A stretch of DNA of 64,000 nucleotides from ZAX-1 sp046533095 (GTDB lineage Bacteria; Bacillota; Clostridia; Lachnospirales; Lachnospiraceae), in the NCBI GenBank assembly GCA_046533095.1, contig JAJQRA010000034.1:1-64000 (forward strand), in the 5' to 3' direction. Both the position numbers and the translations under genes were made by a program. This document shows, in pieces, positions 7,647 to 16,833 of this stretch; the stretch's first letter is position 1, and every line of letters begins with the position of its first letter. Below the pieces are notes generated by a model. The model saw only the letters and a program-made list of their open reading frames with translations, was not told where the DNA came from and searched no databases.

Positions 7647-8492
7647 TTATATGATTCTAACAAGATGTCTATTTACATGGCAACAAATGTTGATAGCTAC
7701 CGGAAGTCCAGCAATATGTGTGGGAAACGTGTTAATATTAACTGCTAAAGCCGTTGTTAAACCTCCAAGACCACCAGGTCCTATTCCAAGTTTATTTATT
7801 TCTATGAGCATTTCTTCTTCTAGCTCTTTTATATGTTTAATAGAAGAACGCTCCTTTATATTACGAGTTAATGCTTTTTTTGCCAGTAGGCTACATTTTT
7901 CAAATGTTCCTCCAATTCCAACACCTACAACCATTGGAGGACAGGCATTTGGACCCGCATCTTTTACTGCAGTTAAGATAGCCTGTTTTACCCCATCTAT
8001 ACCATCTGAAGGTTTCAGCATAAAAATACGGCTCATATTTTCACTTCCAAAACCTTTTGGTGCTATAGTTATTTTTATTTCATCTCCTACTACTATCTCA
8101 TAATGTATAATTGCCGGTGTATTATCATTTGTATTTTTTCTTAATAGGGGATCTAAAACTATCGATTTACGAAGATATCCTTGTGTATATCCTTGTCTAA
8201 CTCCCTCATTTATTGCTTGATCAATTGAATTTCCTTCCACGTGGACATCTTGCCCTATTTCTAGAAAAACAACTGCCATACCAGTATCTTGACAAATCGG
8301 GATCATCTGCTCATCAGCTATTTGTAAATTGTTTTGTAGTTGCTTTAATACTTTTTTTCCCAATGGAGATTTTTCCGTATCTATGGATTCTTCTAATGCG
8401 CTCTTTACATCAGCTGAAAGGTAATAATTTGATTCAATACACATTTCTTTCATATTTTTCGTAATATCATCTGCTAAAATAGTACGTATCAT
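7647..8492 (-). CDS. class I fumarate hydratase, alpha (N-terminal) subunit
   Basis: 281 residues, the usual length. The three cysteines expected to hold the 4Fe-4S cluster are visible: ICQDTG near residue 67, NACPPMVVGVGIGG near 188, and NICCHVNRH near the C-terminus. GIGPGGLGG is the substrate-pocket segment. The start has AGAGGAAA upstream. It works with the beta subunit in the C4-dicarboxylate branch of anaerobic central metabolism. Oxygen would damage the exposed cluster. Tartrate dehydratase is the main alternative. Confidence 0.88.
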   Translation of the reverse strand: MIRTILADDITKNMKEMCIESNYYLSADVKSALEESIDTEKSPLGKKVLKQLQNNLQIADEQMIPICQDTGMAVVFLEIGQDVHVEGNSIDQAINEGVRQGYTQGYLRKSIVLDPLLRKNTNDNTPAIIHYEIVVGDEIKITIAPKGFGSENMSRIFMLKPSDGIDGVKQAILTAVKDAGPNACPPMVVGVGIGGTFEKCSLLAKKALTRNIKERSSIKHIKELEEEMLIEINKLGIGPGGLGGLTTALAVNINTFPTHIAGLPVAINICCHVNRHLVRII

Positions 8493-8533
8493 CTTTTTCC
8501 TCTTTACTTTTTGATAATGTAAATAAATTTGTA

Positions 8534-8583
8534 GCTATTTAGTACCTCGAATAACGCAAAGTGTTTTTCATAACAAAAGTCCG
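8534..8583 (+). repeat. dispersed intergenic repeat, copy 1 of 3
   Basis: Shares CTATT..GTA.CTC.A.TAACGC.AAGTGTTTT...TA.CAAAAG with 41162-41209, and a looser match with 30301-30340. All three copies are intergenic and in the same orientation. No known family is recognised. Confidence 0.7.
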
Positions 8584-8723
8584 ATGCATTGAACATTTGT
8601 GAAATCAGTATCTTTATTATAGTCAATTACTATTTCTACCGTTAATATAATCATAAAAATTAAACTTCCATACCACCATATAGCTATTTTCTCTCTATAT
8701 TTCATTCAGTTTTCGTAAAACTA

Positions 8724-8924
8724 TTCAGTCTCATGGTCGTTTCATAAACAATTTCAGAAAAAATATTTGCGATAAAAAGCGTCCAAATACATAAGTATAT
8801 TAATCATTTAAACAAATATTTTTTTTAATAAAAGTTAGTTTGAAATTTAAAAATATACAAAATGCAAATAAAATCCCTTTTATTTTGTATAAGAATAAAT
8901 TTATGAAACGACCGTGATCCAGTC
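8724..8924. mobile_element. MITE-like element with terminal inverted repeats
   Basis: The left arm 8724-8748 and right arm 8900-8924 match when inverted at most positions, including a shared GGTCGTTTCATAAA core. The interior is about 150 bases, AT-rich and without a reading frame, as in miniature inverted-repeat elements. No obvious target-site duplication was confirmed. A piece of the right flank (GAAGTAGGACTG) also occurs at 59199-59213. Confidence 0.45.
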
Positions 8925-8934
8925 CTACTTCCTT

Positions 8935-8969
8935 TATAACCAATTTGTTATGAATACAAATTGGTTATA
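8935..8969. repeat. 14-bp perfect inverted repeat
   Basis: TATAACCAATTTGT (8935-8948) and its exact inverse (8956-8969), loop of seven bases. There is no T run after either arm, so it is a processing stem or protein site rather than a simple terminator. Confidence 0.7.
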
Positions 8970-9023
8970 TACTCAAGACTACATTTCGTAGATGGTAAGA
9001 TATTTTTCTATAGGTATATACAC

Positions 9024-9045
9024 AAGATGTAAAAAAACACATCTT
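9024..9045. repeat. short hairpin repeated at 15600-15620
   Basis: AAGATGT and ACATCTT flank an A-rich loop. An almost identical copy lies between yaaA and dnaN, in both cases close to the end of a leftward gene block. Read leftwards the loop is a T run. Confidence 0.55.
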
Positions 9046-9144
9046 AATCGCTACAATTTTCAGATCTTTGCTAGGCAAAATACCTAATATTACGAAGGTA
9101 CTAAATAATTATCATTTTCCCTTCCATTTATCTTTATTAATAAT

Positions 9145-11931
9145 TTAGTCATCAATAGATTCATTTTTTAATTGTTTTTCTATTTCATCATCTATTGTTT
9201 CATCACCTACAGCTTCACCATCTATATTTTTACTATCTATAATTTTACTATCTATAGTTTTAATATCTATAGTTTCACCATTTACAGTTTTACCATCTAT
9301 AGTTTTACTATCTGCAGTTTCATCACCTACAGCTTCACCATCTACAATTTTACTATCTATAGTTTCACTATCTATAGTTTTAATATCTATAGTTTCACCA
9401 TCTATAGTTTTACTATCTATAATTTCACCTTCTATCGTTTTGTTGGCAATAAATTCTCCTTCTTCCAGTTCTTCTTCCACCAATAAATTAATATCTTCCC
9501 TTACTTTTGCGATACTTGCAACGATAATATCATTTGAAAGATTTATCAATTTTACACCAGATGTAATTCTACCTAAAACTGATATTTCTGATACTTTCAT
9601 ACGTATAATAATACCTCCTGTTGTAATAATCATAATTTCATTATCATCGTTGACTGCCTTTACACCAACTATATTTCCGGTTTTTTCTGTTATTTTATAG
9701 CATTTTACACCTTTGCCACCACGATTTTGTGGGGTAAATTCTTCCATTTTGGTACATTTTCCTAAACCTTTCTCGGCCACAATGAGTAAAAATTTTCCTT
9801 GTGTATTTAACTGCATTCCAACCACTTCATCTTGATCAGAAAGGTTCATACCAATTACACCTATAGAAACACGTCCGGTACTTCTTACATTTTTTTCATT
9901 AAAACGAATACATTGCCCATGTTTTGTAACAAGAATAATATCTTTTGTATTGTCAGTAGCCTTTACTTCTATTAATTCATCGTCTTCCCGTAGACTAATA
10001 GCAGCAAGTCCTGTTTTTCTAACATTTTCATAATCCGTAATTGGTGTTTTTTTCACAATACCATTTTTAGTTGCCATAAACAAATAATTGCCTTCAATAT
10101 ATTCTTTGATTGGTATAACAGCTGTAATTTTTTCTCCAGGCATAATCTGAAGAAGATTGATGATTGCCGTCCCTCTTGCTGTCCTTCCCGATTCCGGTAT
10201 CTCATATGCTTTCATGCGGTATACTTTTCCAGTATTTGTAAAAAACATGATATAATGGTGTGTAGTTGTCATAAGCAGTTCTTCAATATAATCTTCATCA
10301 ATCGTTTCCATACCTTTAATACCCTTACCACCCCTACTTTGACTTTTAAAATTATCTATATTCATCCGTTTAATATAGCCTAATTTCGTCATCGTCACGA
10401 CAGTATTTTCGACTGGTATTAAATCTTCCATAGAAATATCATATTCATCAAATCCAATAGAACTTCTTCTTTCATCACCAAATTTTTCAGCAATTATCAT
10501 AATTTCTTCTCTTATAACGCCTAAAAGTAATTTTTCATCGACAAGTATTGCCTTTAATTCAGTAATACGTTCCATTAATGCTTTGTGCTCTGCTTCTAAT
10601 CTTTCCCGCTCTAAACCAGTCAGTGCACGAAAACGCATATCCACAATCGCCTGTGACTGAACATCTGTTAAGGAAAACCGTTCCATCAATTTTCCTTTTG
10701 CCAGTTGAACATTTTGACTATTTCTTATAATACTAATTACTTCATCAATATTATCAAGGGCAATTAATAGTCCTTTTAAAATATGGGCACGTTCCTCTGC
10801 TTTATTTAATTCGTATTTAATTCTTCTTGTTACTACTTCTTTTTGATGATTTAAATAATAAGTAAGCATTTGATGTATATTTAATACTTTCGGCTCATTA
10901 TTTACAAGGGAAATCATAATAACACCAAATGTATCCTGCAATTGCGTATGTTTGTAAAGTTGATTCAACATTACATTTGGGTTTACATCACGACGTAATT
11001 CAATACAAATACGCATACCTTGACGATTTGACTCATCTCTTAGATCTGTAATACCATCTATTTTTTTATCTTTGACCAATTCTGCCATTTTTTCTATTAA
11101 TCTCGCTTTATTTACCATATAAGGCAATTCTGTTACAACAATACGGTTTTTATTATTCGGCATTGTTTCAATATCCGTAACCGCACGTACTCTGATTTTT
11201 CCTCGTCCGGTTCGATAAGCTGATTCAATACCGGAGGTTCCAAGAATAATCCCACCTGTTGGAAAATCGGGACCTTTTATGATATCTAATATTTCCTCTA
11301 TATTTGTTTCTCTATCTTCTTGAATCTGATTATCCATTATTTTAACAACTGCGTTAATTGTTTCACGAAGATTGTGAGGAGGGATATTTGTAGCCATACC
11401 AACTGCAATGCCTGTTGTGCCATTTACTAATAAATTTGGATATCTAGATGGCAATACAACCGGCTCTTTTTCCGTTTCATCAAAGTTTGGTACAAAATCA
11501 ACCGTATCTTTATTGATGTCGGCAAGCATTTCCATTGATATTTTACTAAGGCGAGCTTCCGTATAACGCATTGCCGCTGCACCATCTCCATCCATAGATC
11601 CAAAATTTCCATGCCCATCTACAAGCATATATCTGGTAGACCACTCTTGTGCCATATTTACAAGCGAACCGTAAATAGAACTGTCTCCATGTGGATGATA
11701 TTTACCCATTGTATCACCCACAATACGTGCACATTTACGATGAGGCTTATCAGGTCCATTATTAAGCTCAATCATTGAATATAAAATACGCCTTTGTACT
11801 GGTTTTAAACCATCTCTTACATCTGGCAAAGCACGAGATGCTATGACGCTCATGGCATAATCAATGTAAGATTTTTCCATTGTTTTTTGTAAATCAACGT
11901 CATCTATCTTATCAAATATTTTATCATCCAT
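9145..11931 (-). CDS. gyrA: DNA gyrase subunit A with a repetitive C-terminal tail
   Basis: 928 residues, about 100 longer than usual. The breakage-rejoining domain is complete, with catalytic Y123 in AAAMRYTEARLSKI and the quinolone region HPHGDSSIYG at 79-88. The C-terminal beta-pinwheel has its GyrA box QSRGGKGIKGM at about residue 525. After the last blade (about residue 815) comes a tail of five-residue repeats (KTIDG/ETIDS-like) followed by KQLKNESIDD. GyrA and GyrB form the A2B2 enzyme that supercoils DNA ahead of forks. The gene follows gyrB at 41 bases, so they are co-transcribed. Position 88 (E. coli 87) is Gly rather than the Asp/Glu of many species. Confidence 0.97.
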   Translation of the reverse strand: MDDKIFDKIDDVDLQKTMEKSYIDYAMSVIASRALPDVRDGLKPVQRRILYSMIELNNGPDKPHRKCARIVGDTMGKYHPHGDSSIYGSLVNMAQEWSTRYMLVDGHGNFGSMDGDGAAAMRYTEARLSKISMEMLADINKDTVDFVPNFDETEKEPVVLPSRYPNLLVNGTTGIAVGMATNIPPHNLRETINAVVKIMDNQIQEDRETNIEEILDIIKGPDFPTGGIILGTSGIESAYRTGRGKIRVRAVTDIETMPNNKNRIVVTELPYMVNKARLIEKMAELVKDKKIDGITDLRDESNRQGMRICIELRRDVNPNVMLNQLYKHTQLQDTFGVIMISLVNNEPKVLNIHQMLTYYLNHQKEVVTRRIKYELNKAEERAHILKGLLIALDNIDEVISIIRNSQNVQLAKGKLMERFSLTDVQSQAIVDMRFRALTGLERERLEAEHKALMERITELKAILVDEKLLLGVIREEIMIIAEKFGDERRSSIGFDEYDISMEDLIPVENTVVTMTKLGYIKRMNIDNFKSQSRGGKGIKGMETIDEDYIEELLMTTTHHYIMFFTNTGKVYRMKAYEIPESGRTARGTAIINLLQIMPGEKITAVIPIKEYIEGNYLFMATKNGIVKKTPITDYENVRKTGLAAISLREDDELIEVKATDNTKDIILVTKHGQCIRFNEKNVRSTGRVSIGVIGMNLSDQDEVVGMQLNTQGKFLLIVAEKGLGKCTKMEEFTPQNRGGKGVKCYKITEKTGNIVGVKAVNDDNEIMIITTGGIIIRMKVSEISVLGRITSGVKLINLSNDIIVASIAKVREDINLLVEEELEEGEFIANKTIEGEIIDSKTIDGETIDIKTIDSETIDSKIVDGEAVGDETADSKTIDGKTVNGETIDIKTIDSKIIDSKNIDGEAVGDETIDDEIEKQLKNESIDD
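9181..9447. repeat. 15-bp tandem array inside the 3' end of gyrA
   Basis: About 18 units of five codons, consensus (S/G/I/D)-(K/E)-T-I-D on the minus strand. The array includes larger repeated blocks, for example DGEAVGDET twice and ETIDIKTIDS twice. The length is an exact multiple of three, so the frame and stop of gyrA are kept. Confidence 0.9.
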
Positions 11932-11972
11932 TATCCTGAAATTCTCCTTTTTAATTATGCCTGTCTTTTACT

Positions 11973-13919
11973 TTATATATCAAGATTTTTTACATATTTA
12001 GCATTTGCTTCGATAAATTCACGTCTTGGCTCTACCTTATCTCCCATAAGTGTTGTAAAAGTTAAATCTATTTCACTAGAGGATTCTTCATCTAAAACGA
12101 TTCTCTCTAAAATTCGCTGTTCCGGATCCATTGTTGTTTCCCATAACTGATCCGCATCCATTTCTCCAAGACCTTTGTAACGTTGAATTTTATTATTTCC
12201 ATTTCTTCCAATTTCATTGATAATATGATTCAATTCATTATCGTCATAAGCATACCATATTTTTTTATCTTTTTCTACTTTGTACAAAGGAGGTTTTGCA
12301 AGATAAATATATCCATCTTTTATTAAATCCGGCATAAAACGATACAAAAATGTCAATAATAAAGTACTGATATGTGCTCCATCTACATCAGCATCCGTCA
12401 TAATAATAATTTTATGGTATCTTAATTTTGTAATATCAAAATCTTCATGTATTCCTGTACCAAATGCAGTAATCATTGCTTTTATTTCTGCATTTCCATA
12501 TATTCTATCAAGCCTTGCTTTTTCTACATTTAAAATTTTACCTCGAAGCGGTAAAATTGCTTGCGTTGCACGGCTTCTGGCTGTTTTAGCAGAACCACCT
12601 GCAGAATCTCCCTCAACAATATATATTTCACAATTTTTAGGATCTTTATCTGAACAGTCTGCAAGTTTACCTGGCAAAGACATCCCCTCTAATGCTGTTT
12701 TTCTTCGCGTTAAATCTCTCGCTTTCCTTGCAGCATCCCTTGCTCTCTGTGCGAGAATTGATTTTTCACAAATTATCTTTGCTATTGTAGGATTTTGCTC
12801 TAAAAAATAAGTAAGCTGCTCACTTACAATATTATCAACTGCTCCACGTGCTTCACTATTTCCTAGTTTTTGTTTCGTCTGACCTTCAAATTGAGGATCT
12901 TCAATTTTTATACTAATGATAGCCGTTAATCCTTCTCTAATATCATCGCCTGTCAATGCTGTTTCATTTTCTTTTAATATTTTATTATCCTTTGCATAAG
13001 AATTAAACGTTTTGGTCAAAGCATTACGAAATCCGGTAAGGTGTGTTCCACCTTCCGGCGTTGTTATATTATTAACAAAACTATAAGTTGATTCATTATA
13101 AGAATCATTATGCTGCATCGCAACTTCTACATAAACACCGTCTTTTTGCCCTTCACAATAAATAACTTCTGTATAAAGTGCATCTTTGCTACGATTTAAA
13201 TATTTTACAAATTCTCTAATACCACCCTCATAATGAAATATTTTTTCTTGTTCTTTTCCTATTCGTTCATCTTTAAGGCATATTTTAATTCCTTTTGATA
13301 AAAATGCCATCTCCCTAAAACGTTGCTTTAATACATCATAATCATATATCATATCTTCAAAAATACTTTCATCTGGAGAAAATGTAACTTTTGTCCCTGT
13401 TTTTTGTGGATCGCAATCGCCTATAATATTTAAAGTATCTATTGTAATCCCACGTTCATAACGTTGTTTGTATATTTTACCTTCACTATAAATTTCAACT
13501 TCTAGCCAATTAGACAATGCATTTACAACAGAAGCTCCAACACCATGGAGTCCACCAGCCACTTTATATCCGCCTCCTCCAAATTTTCCTCCTGCATGAA
13601 GTACTGTAAAAACTACCTCTACTCCAGGAAGTCCGGATTCATGGTTAATGCCTACAGGAATACCACGACCGTTATCTATAACAGTAATCTTATCACCCTC
13701 ATTTATAATAATTTCGACAGTATTACAATAACCTGCCAAATATTCATCGATGGCATTGTCTACTATTTCATATACAAGGTGATGAAGCCCTTTACTAGAA
13801 GTACTTCCAATATACATACCAGGCCTTTTGCGAACTGCCTCTAGTCCTTTTAAAATTTGTATTTGATCTGCGCCGTACTCCATACTTATATTTTGATCTG
13901 CACCGTACTCCACACTCAT
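11973..13919 (-). CDS. gyrB: DNA gyrase subunit B
   Basis: 648 residues from the ATG at 13917-13919, chosen because GGAGG lies seven bases upstream; an earlier in-frame ATG at 13949 has no such site. GHKL ATPase motifs EIVDNAIDEYLAG, DNGRGIPVG and GGLHGVGASVVNALS are followed by the transducer and the TOPRIM motif EGDSAGGSAK, MTDADVDGAHI and the C-terminal QRYKGLGEM. The N-terminus has a 10-residue tandem duplication (SVEYGADQN, ISMEYGADQ; 13860-13919) before the normal ILKGLEAVRKRPGMYIG start. It forms an operon with gyrA. Confidence 0.97.
   Translation of the reverse strand: MSVEYGADQNISMEYGADQIQILKGLEAVRKRPGMYIGSTSSKGLHHLVYEIVDNAIDEYLAGYCNTVEIIINEGDKITVIDNGRGIPVGINHESGLPGVEVVFTVLHAGGKFGGGGYKVAGGLHGVGASVVNALSNWLEVEIYSEGKIYKQRYERGITIDTLNIIGDCDPQKTGTKVTFSPDESIFEDMIYDYDVLKQRFREMAFLSKGIKICLKDERIGKEQEKIFHYEGGIREFVKYLNRSKDALYTEVIYCEGQKDGVYVEVAMQHNDSYNESTYSFVNNITTPEGGTHLTGFRNALTKTFNSYAKDNKILKENETALTGDDIREGLTAIISIKIEDPQFEGQTKQKLGNSEARGAVDNIVSEQLTYFLEQNPTIAKIICEKSILAQRARDAARKARDLTRRKTALEGMSLPGKLADCSDKDPKNCEIYIVEGDSAGGSAKTARSRATQAILPLRGKILNVEKARLDRIYGNAEIKAMITAFGTGIHEDFDITKLRYHKIIIMTDADVDGAHISTLLLTFLYRFMPDLIKDGYIYLAKPPLYKVEKDKKIWYAYDDNELNHIINEIGRNGNNKIQRYKGLGEMDADQLWETTMDPEQRILERIVLDEESSSEIDLTFTTLMGDKVEPRREFIEANAKYVKNLDI
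13860..13919. repeat. 30-bp tandem duplication at the gyrB 5' end
   Basis: Two adjacent 30-base units encode MSVEYGADQN and ISMEYGADQI. They differ at a few positions. The first GAG-TAC-GG-GCAGATCAA core is repeated exactly 30 bases on. Confidence 0.9.
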
Positions 13920-14043
13920 ATTTTTCCTCCATTGGCATATTATTTTCATATATAATGTAACTTACCAAAATTTATTTTATAATTTCTTAAATAAAAGGCA
14001 TGTGTTCATATACCATAAATTTGATTATTAAACTGCTAATATT

Positions 14044-14265
14044 AAATTACTATTTTTTAAATATATAAATTAAACATATTTTCACTATTACTATAAACTT
14101 TTTCTTTTATTATTTTTATCGCTATTTTTTAGCTAAATAAGCCAGACATGTTTTTACCATTGCTATAAATTTTTCCTTCTATGTATTTTTATAACTATTT
14201 TTTAAACATATAAACTAGACATATTTTTACCATTGCTATAAACTTTTCCTTCTATTACTTCAAAA
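14044..14265. repeat. about 73-bp tandem repeat: three copies of the recF 3' end
   Basis: On the minus strand the true end of recF reads IEGKVYSNGKNMSSLYV-stop (stop 14202-14204). The next copy reads IEGKIYSNGKNMSGLFS-stop (14129-14131). The third reads KEKVYSNSENMFNLYI-stop (14057-14059). The stops are about 72-73 bases apart. Protein similarity across all three copies, each with a stop, shows successive duplication of the gene end. Confidence 0.92.
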
Positions 14266-15311
14266 ATTTTATCTATTTGAAATCTATTTTTAACAAATCC
14301 ATCTAGGCCTGTACATGTGATGATTGTTTGAATATCATGTATACTATCTAATAAAAAATTTTGTCTATTGCTATCTAATTCTGACAATACGTCATCTAAT
14401 AATAAAATAGGCTTTTCTTTGATAGATTTCTTGACCAATTCTATTTCTGAAAGTTTTAATGCTAGTGCTGATGTACGCTGTTGTCCTTGCGATCCATATT
14501 TACGAATATCAACATCATGTATATAAAATGATAAATCATCCCTATGCGGTCCTATCGTTGTTTGTCCTAGTTTCAAATCCTTTTTTCTAGCTGATAGCAG
14601 AGTATCTTCAAATACATCTACCATAACATGAGGTTCATATTTTAAATATAATTTTTCTTTTTCACCAGAAATTTTGTTATGTATATCATATACTATATCA
14701 GCTATTTCTTTGATAAATTTATAACGATCTAAAATTATTTTTTTACCATACTCTACCAATTGAGTATCCCATATACAAAGTGTATCAATTAAATATGGAT
14801 GAAACATAATATCTTTTAATAATTTATTTCTTTGATTTAGTATTTTATTATATTTTGTCAAATTATATAAGTAAATTTTATCTAATTGACACAACTCCAA
14901 ATCTAAAAAACGACGTCTTTGTACAGGTCCATTCTTAATAATATTTAAATCTTCTGGAGAAAAAAACACAATATTTAAAATACCAAATAAATCAGATGCT
15001 TTTTTTATAGGAACTTTATTTATTGCAATACCCTTAGATTTATTTTTTTTCATGTGCATATCAATCTGATATTCTAATTTATTTTTTTCTACAATTGTAC
15101 GTATATGGGATTCGTCCTGTTCAAACCGTATCATTTCTTTATCTTTACTGCCTTTATGAGATTTTGTTGTCCCACTTACATAAATAGATTCTAAAATATT
15201 TGTTTTCCCCTGTGCATTATTCCCATATAAAATATTTGTCCCTTCATCAAAACTAATATGTAATGTGTCATAATTTCGATAATTACTTAATTCGACAGAT
15301 TTTATAATCAT
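14202..15311 (-). CDS. recF: DNA replication and repair protein RecF
   Basis: 369 residues, normal for the family. SMC-like ATPase with Walker A YGNNAQGKTN (residues about 29-38), signature KYGSQGQQRTSALALKLSE and Walker B PILLLDDVLSELD. It loads RecA at gaps with RecO/RecR. Start overlaps the end of yaaA by four bases (ATGA type), showing translational coupling in the dnaN-yaaA-recF-gyrB order typical of Firmicutes. Its last 17 codons are echoed twice downstream. Confidence 0.97.
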   Translation of the reverse strand: MIIKSVELSNYRNYDTLHISFDEGTNILYGNNAQGKTNILESIYVSGTTKSHKGSKDKEMIRFEQDESHIRTIVEKNKLEYQIDMHMKKNKSKGIAINKVPIKKASDLFGILNIVFFSPEDLNIIKNGPVQRRRFLDLELCQLDKIYLYNLTKYNKILNQRNKLLKDIMFHPYLIDTLCIWDTQLVEYGKKIILDRYKFIKEIADIVYDIHNKISGEKEKLYLKYEPHVMVDVFEDTLLSARKKDLKLGQTTIGPHRDDLSFYIHDVDIRKYGSQGQQRTSALALKLSEIELVKKSIKEKPILLLDDVLSELDSNRQNFLLDSIHDIQTIITCTGLDGFVKNRFQIDKIFEVIEGKVYSNGKNMSSLYV

Positions 15312-15517
15312 TTTTCTATTCGAATTGTTTCTTCTTCAAAGGAAACAATATCTCCATTGTATAATTTTTTTCCTCTTTGAAGCTGAATTTTTCCATTTAC
15401 TTTAACGAGCCCATCTTGAATTACTAATTTGGCAGTTAATCCAGAATCTACGAAACCTGCTGCTTTTAATGCTTGACCAAGTTTGATAAAATCATCTCTT
15501 ACTTTTATTATTTCCAT
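15308..15517 (-). CDS. yaaA: S4-domain RNA-binding protein YaaA/RlbA
   Basis: 69 residues making one S4 domain (LGQALKAAGFVDSGLTAKLVIQDGLVKVNG, split here by the usual basic turn, then RGKKLYNGDIV). Always found between dnaN and recF in Bacillota. Its exact role is not settled; the homologue in Bacillus is linked to ribosome or RNA binding. Overlap with recF by four bases supports the frame. AGAGGTG lies upstream of the start. Confidence 0.92.
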   Translation of the reverse strand: MEIIKVRDDFIKLGQALKAAGFVDSGLTAKLVIQDGLVKVNGKIQLQRGKKLYNGDIVSFEEETIRIEK

Positions 15518-15599
15518 TTTTTACACCTCTAAACTTCTTTTATACTAGTTTTTAACGATTCATGATGTACAGCTAAATATAATCATGATTCATTAACAT

Positions 15600-15620
15600 A
15601 AGATGTAAAAAACACATCTT
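15600..15620. repeat. short hairpin, second copy of the 9024-9045 element
   Basis: AAGATGT (15600-15606), A-rich loop, ACATCTT (15614-15620), between yaaA and dnaN. The outer bases (ACA before, TTGACG or TTAATCG after) are also partly shared with the copy after gyrA. Confidence 0.55.
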
Positions 15621-15726
15621 GACGCTGTTTTTTATTTAATATTAATCATTCAATAAACATAAATTTTCAAATTTTACTACATAAAACACTCCGTGTTGTA
15701 AAGGGTATTTAATCGTTACATTAAAT

Positions 15727-16833
15727 TTAACTATTAAAGTTTACAGGCAAGATTAGATAAATAAATTTTTCCTCTTCATCTTTTATAAAACAAGGTGCTT
15801 TTGGATTTACCATATAAAGAGTTAATTCCTCTTCATCTATAACACGTAATGCATCTATAAAAAATTTTGGATTAAAAGCAATTAATATATCTTTTCCCTC
15901 TTTTTGTATATCAATATCTTCATTCATAGAACCAATAAATGAACTAATTTTTAACTCCATAGAATTATCATTTATATTCATAATAATTGGTTTTTTATCT
16001 CCTTCACTTACCAAAAGTGTTGCTCTATCAATACAATTTAACAGTTCTCTTTTATTTATTTTAATTTTTGTTTCGTAATCAGAAGACAACATTTGTTCTA
16101 TTCTAAAATATTCCCCTTCAATCAAACGTGAAACGACAATTGTATTATCAAATTCAAATATCATATGATTATCCGTAAAATAGATATTTACATCTTCATT
16201 CACATCACCAGATAAAATTTTACTAATTTCCTGTAATGTTTTTCCAGGTACAATAACTTTATGTGAATCGTAGACGTCCTTTAGCTCAATTGTTCTAATT
16301 GAAATTCGATGTCCATCTAACGAAACTACTTTTAAACGATTTTCATTAATTTCAAATAGTTCTCCTGTCATTATTTTATTATTATCATTATTATCTGCAA
16401 TTGAAAAAATAGTTTGCCTTATTACTTCTTTTAAAGTGAATTGCGATAAAGAAATAAATTTATTTCTTTCAATATAAGGTAAATAAGAAAAATCTTCGCC
16501 CGATTTTCCAATAATATTAAATTTTGCTTTTTCACAAGTAATGGTAGTTTTAAAAAAATTATCTGTTTCAATTACTACTTCATTATCTGGTAATTTACGT
16601 ATAATTTCTGAAAAAACTTTTGCATCTAATGCAATTATTCCATGATCTTCTATATCTCCCTCTATTTTCGTTTCAATGCCTAACTCTGTATCATTTGCAG
16701 TCAATTTTATTTCATTTGTAGAAGCATCTATTAATATACATTCTAAGATTGCCATTGTAGTCCTTGATGGAACAGCTTTTAATACAATTGTTACTCCATG
16801 AAGTAGATTTTGTTTAGAACAAATGATTTTCAT
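15727..16833 (-). CDS. dnaN: DNA polymerase III sliding clamp (beta subunit)
   Basis: 368 residues, the usual length, with the three repeated clamp domains (about 1-120, 127-245, 246-368) and the conserved C-terminal YLILPVNF end. It forms the ring that tethers the polymerase and recruits repair partners. It follows dnaA on the same strand after a 391-base gap that carries DnaA-box-like sites, as at the Bacillus origin. Confidence 0.96.
   Translation of the reverse strand: MKIICSKQNLLHGVTIVLKAVPSRTTMAILECILIDASTNEIKLTANDTELGIETKIEGDIEDHGIIALDAKVFSEIIRKLPDNEVVIETDNFFKTTITCEKAKFNIIGKSGEDFSYLPYIERNKFISLSQFTLKEVIRQTIFSIADNNDNNKIMTGELFEINENRLKVVSLDGHRISIRTIELKDVYDSHKVIVPGKTLQEISKILSGDVNEDVNIYFTDNHMIFEFDNTIVVSRLIEGEYFRIEQMLSSDYETKIKINKRELLNCIDRATLLVSEGDKKPIIMNINDNSMELKISSFIGSMNEDIDIQKEGKDILIAFNPKFFIDALRVIDEEELTLYMVNPKAPCFIKDEEEKFIYLILPVNFNS

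Larger units (their letters stand above)
8493..9144. other. 652-base non-coding interval rich in inverted repeats
   Basis: Contains, in order, a copy of a dispersed 48-base repeat (8534-8583), an element bounded by about 25-base inverted repeats (8724-8924), a 14-bp perfect hairpin (8935-8969) and a short hairpin repeated elsewhere (9024-9045). No coding frame is supported. It separates the fumarate hydratase and gyrase transcription units. Confidence 0.7.

Noticed and set aside
9172..9486. 104-codon plus-strand frame opposite the gyrA tail
   Set aside because: Shadow of the coding repeat in gyrA; Phe/Tyr/Ile/Ser-only composition.
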